Part shown: positions 63,402 through 64,000 of the stretch, piece after piece | Layout: each line of letters begins with the position of its first letter | Numbering within the stretch: position 1 is the first letter of the stretch | Assembly (NCBI RefSeq): GCF_018388425.1 | Contig: NZ_CP074406.1 | Location: 2,046,001 to 2,110,000 of the forward strand | Direction: 5' to 3' | Source: Nocardioides faecalis | GTDB lineage: Bacteria > Actinomycetota > Actinomycetes > Propionibacteriales > Nocardioidaceae | DNA: 64,000 nucleotides | Program-made: the position numbers and the translations under genes | Notes under the pieces: model-generated | Databases searched by the model: none | What the model saw: the letters and a program-made list of their open reading frames with translations, nothing else | What the model was told of the DNA's origin: nothing

Positions 63402-63994
63402 TGACGCAGGATGGTGCGCAGCCGCTCCGGTGCGGTGCGCCGCGGGTCACCGAGGTAGATCTCGTGGTGCCGGCCGGTGGGCCGAAGCCCTGAGGCCGCC
63501 GCGAAGGCATGCAGCGCGGCGACCGTGGGCCCCTCGTCGTCGTACGACCCGACGTGCAGGACCTGCACGCAGCGGCCCTCGACCAGCGGCGCGAGGCGCA
63601 CCCGGTCCAGGGCGGCCGGGGACCGCTTCCGCTCGACCTCGGCCACCGCGGCGGCGAACTGCTCCGCGGTGATCCAGTCCGGGGCCAGGATCATCATCGT
63701 CCAGTCCCACTGCGACTTGTCGCGGCGCGAGGTGAAGGTCTCCGGGTCCGCCGCCGACCAGAGCCCCTCCAGCGGCATCACCACGTAGTCACGGTCCAGC
63801 TGCCGCTTGCTGGCGAGCTTCAGCGCGTAGGCCACCGGATAGAGCGCCTCCAGCGCCTGGGTGTACTCCTCCGCGGTGTTCGGGTCGCCGTGCCCGTCGA
63901 CCATCAGGTACTGCAGCGGCGGGACGTCGAGCACCCGCGGCTCGCCGCGGCGCGCGGCGTAGCAGTCGAGGTCCTTCTTCAGGTCGACCTTCAC
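63380..63994 (-). CDS. GyrI-like small-molecule-binding domain protein
   Basis: 204 residues from GTG 63994; the window ends six bases further, so a longer start cannot be excluded. The GyrI-like layout is clear: PPLQYLMVDGHGDPNTAEEY, ALYPVAYALKLASKR, DYVVMPLEGLWSAADPE, WTMMILAPDWITAEQF and HEIYLGDPRRTAPERLRTIL. These stand-alone domains bind diverse small molecules or act as hydrolases of toxic compounds. There is no DNA-binding domain attached. Confidence 0.88.
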   Translation of the reverse strand: MKVDLKKDLDCYAARRGEPRVLDVPPLQYLMVDGHGDPNTAEEYTQALEALYPVAYALKLASKRQLDRDYVVMPLEGLWSAADPETFTSRRDKSQWDWTMMILAPDWITAEQFAAAVAEVERKRSPAALDRVRLAPLVEGRCVQVLHVGSYDDEGPTVAALHAFAAASGLRPTGRHHEIYLGDPRRTAPERLRTILRQPVAPAG

Positions 63995-64000
63995 CGCGGG

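Overview
The window is high-GC (about 70% or more by eye) actinobacterial chromosome, most likely from a Nocardioides-like member of the Nocardioidaceae. The pointers are GTG starts, long opposite-strand shadow frames, a TCGAAC-N4-GTTCGA SOS box, and the actinobacterial order gcvH - FHA (garA-like) - MerR (ftsR-like) - DUF151 - MerR - gcvP. No insertion sequence, prophage, CRISPR array or rRNA is visible. There is one tRNA.

Layout. 0-16 kb: the tail of an S66 LD-carboxypeptidase; an SPFH membrane protein with a ribbon-helix-helix protein and a candidate tandem operator; two short-chain dehydrogenases; a lipoprotein cyclophilin; an F420-type LLM oxidoreductase beside an FecCD-type ABC importer; pepN; rmuC; and a DUF1800/DUF1501 pair. 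16.7-22.4 kb: an accessory stretch with a low-GC GTPase and small partner, a DUF222-HNH protein, and small enzymes and membrane proteins. 22.4-35 kb: a serine hydrolase, then gcvP behind a glycine riboswitch, the garA/ftsR block and gcvH, then DUF881/small-basic-protein/CDP-alcohol phosphotransferase and two CNNM proteins in an overlapping string. 35-43 kb: an acyltransferase and a glycerophosphotransferase-like protein, a metallopeptidase-like/DUF2786 fusion, an old-yellow-enzyme homologue, a CDF metal exporter with its ArsR repressor, a possible degenerate recombinase and a Gfo/Idh dehydrogenase.

43-54.6 kb is the most interesting part. Two similar envelope-stress modules (YtxH-like or coiled-coil protein, holin-X-like protein, DUF3618 protein) flank a tight four-gene operon: an Asp-rich repeat protein, a JmjC-type Fe(II)/2-oxoglutarate oxygenase, a thioredoxin-like ferredoxin and a PASTA Ser/Thr kinase with a Lys-rich tail. 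Four transcription units here start with the same promoter-like motif, G-N2-T-N15-GGGTA(A/C), which resembles the sigma-B/sigma-F class. The Asp-rich/JmjC/ferredoxin unit is my best candidate for an undescribed peptide-modification system. A 5'-truncated second copy of a GlsB/YeaQ-like gene at 54.35 kb suggests that about 4 kb was inserted or rearranged.

54.6-64 kb: a beta-helix lipoprotein, a secreted GH3 glycosidase, tRNA-Pro(GGG) with a strong hairpin, SOS-controlled dnaE2, a nitroreductase and a GyrI-like protein.

All assignments come from reading motifs, lengths and gene order. No database search was run.
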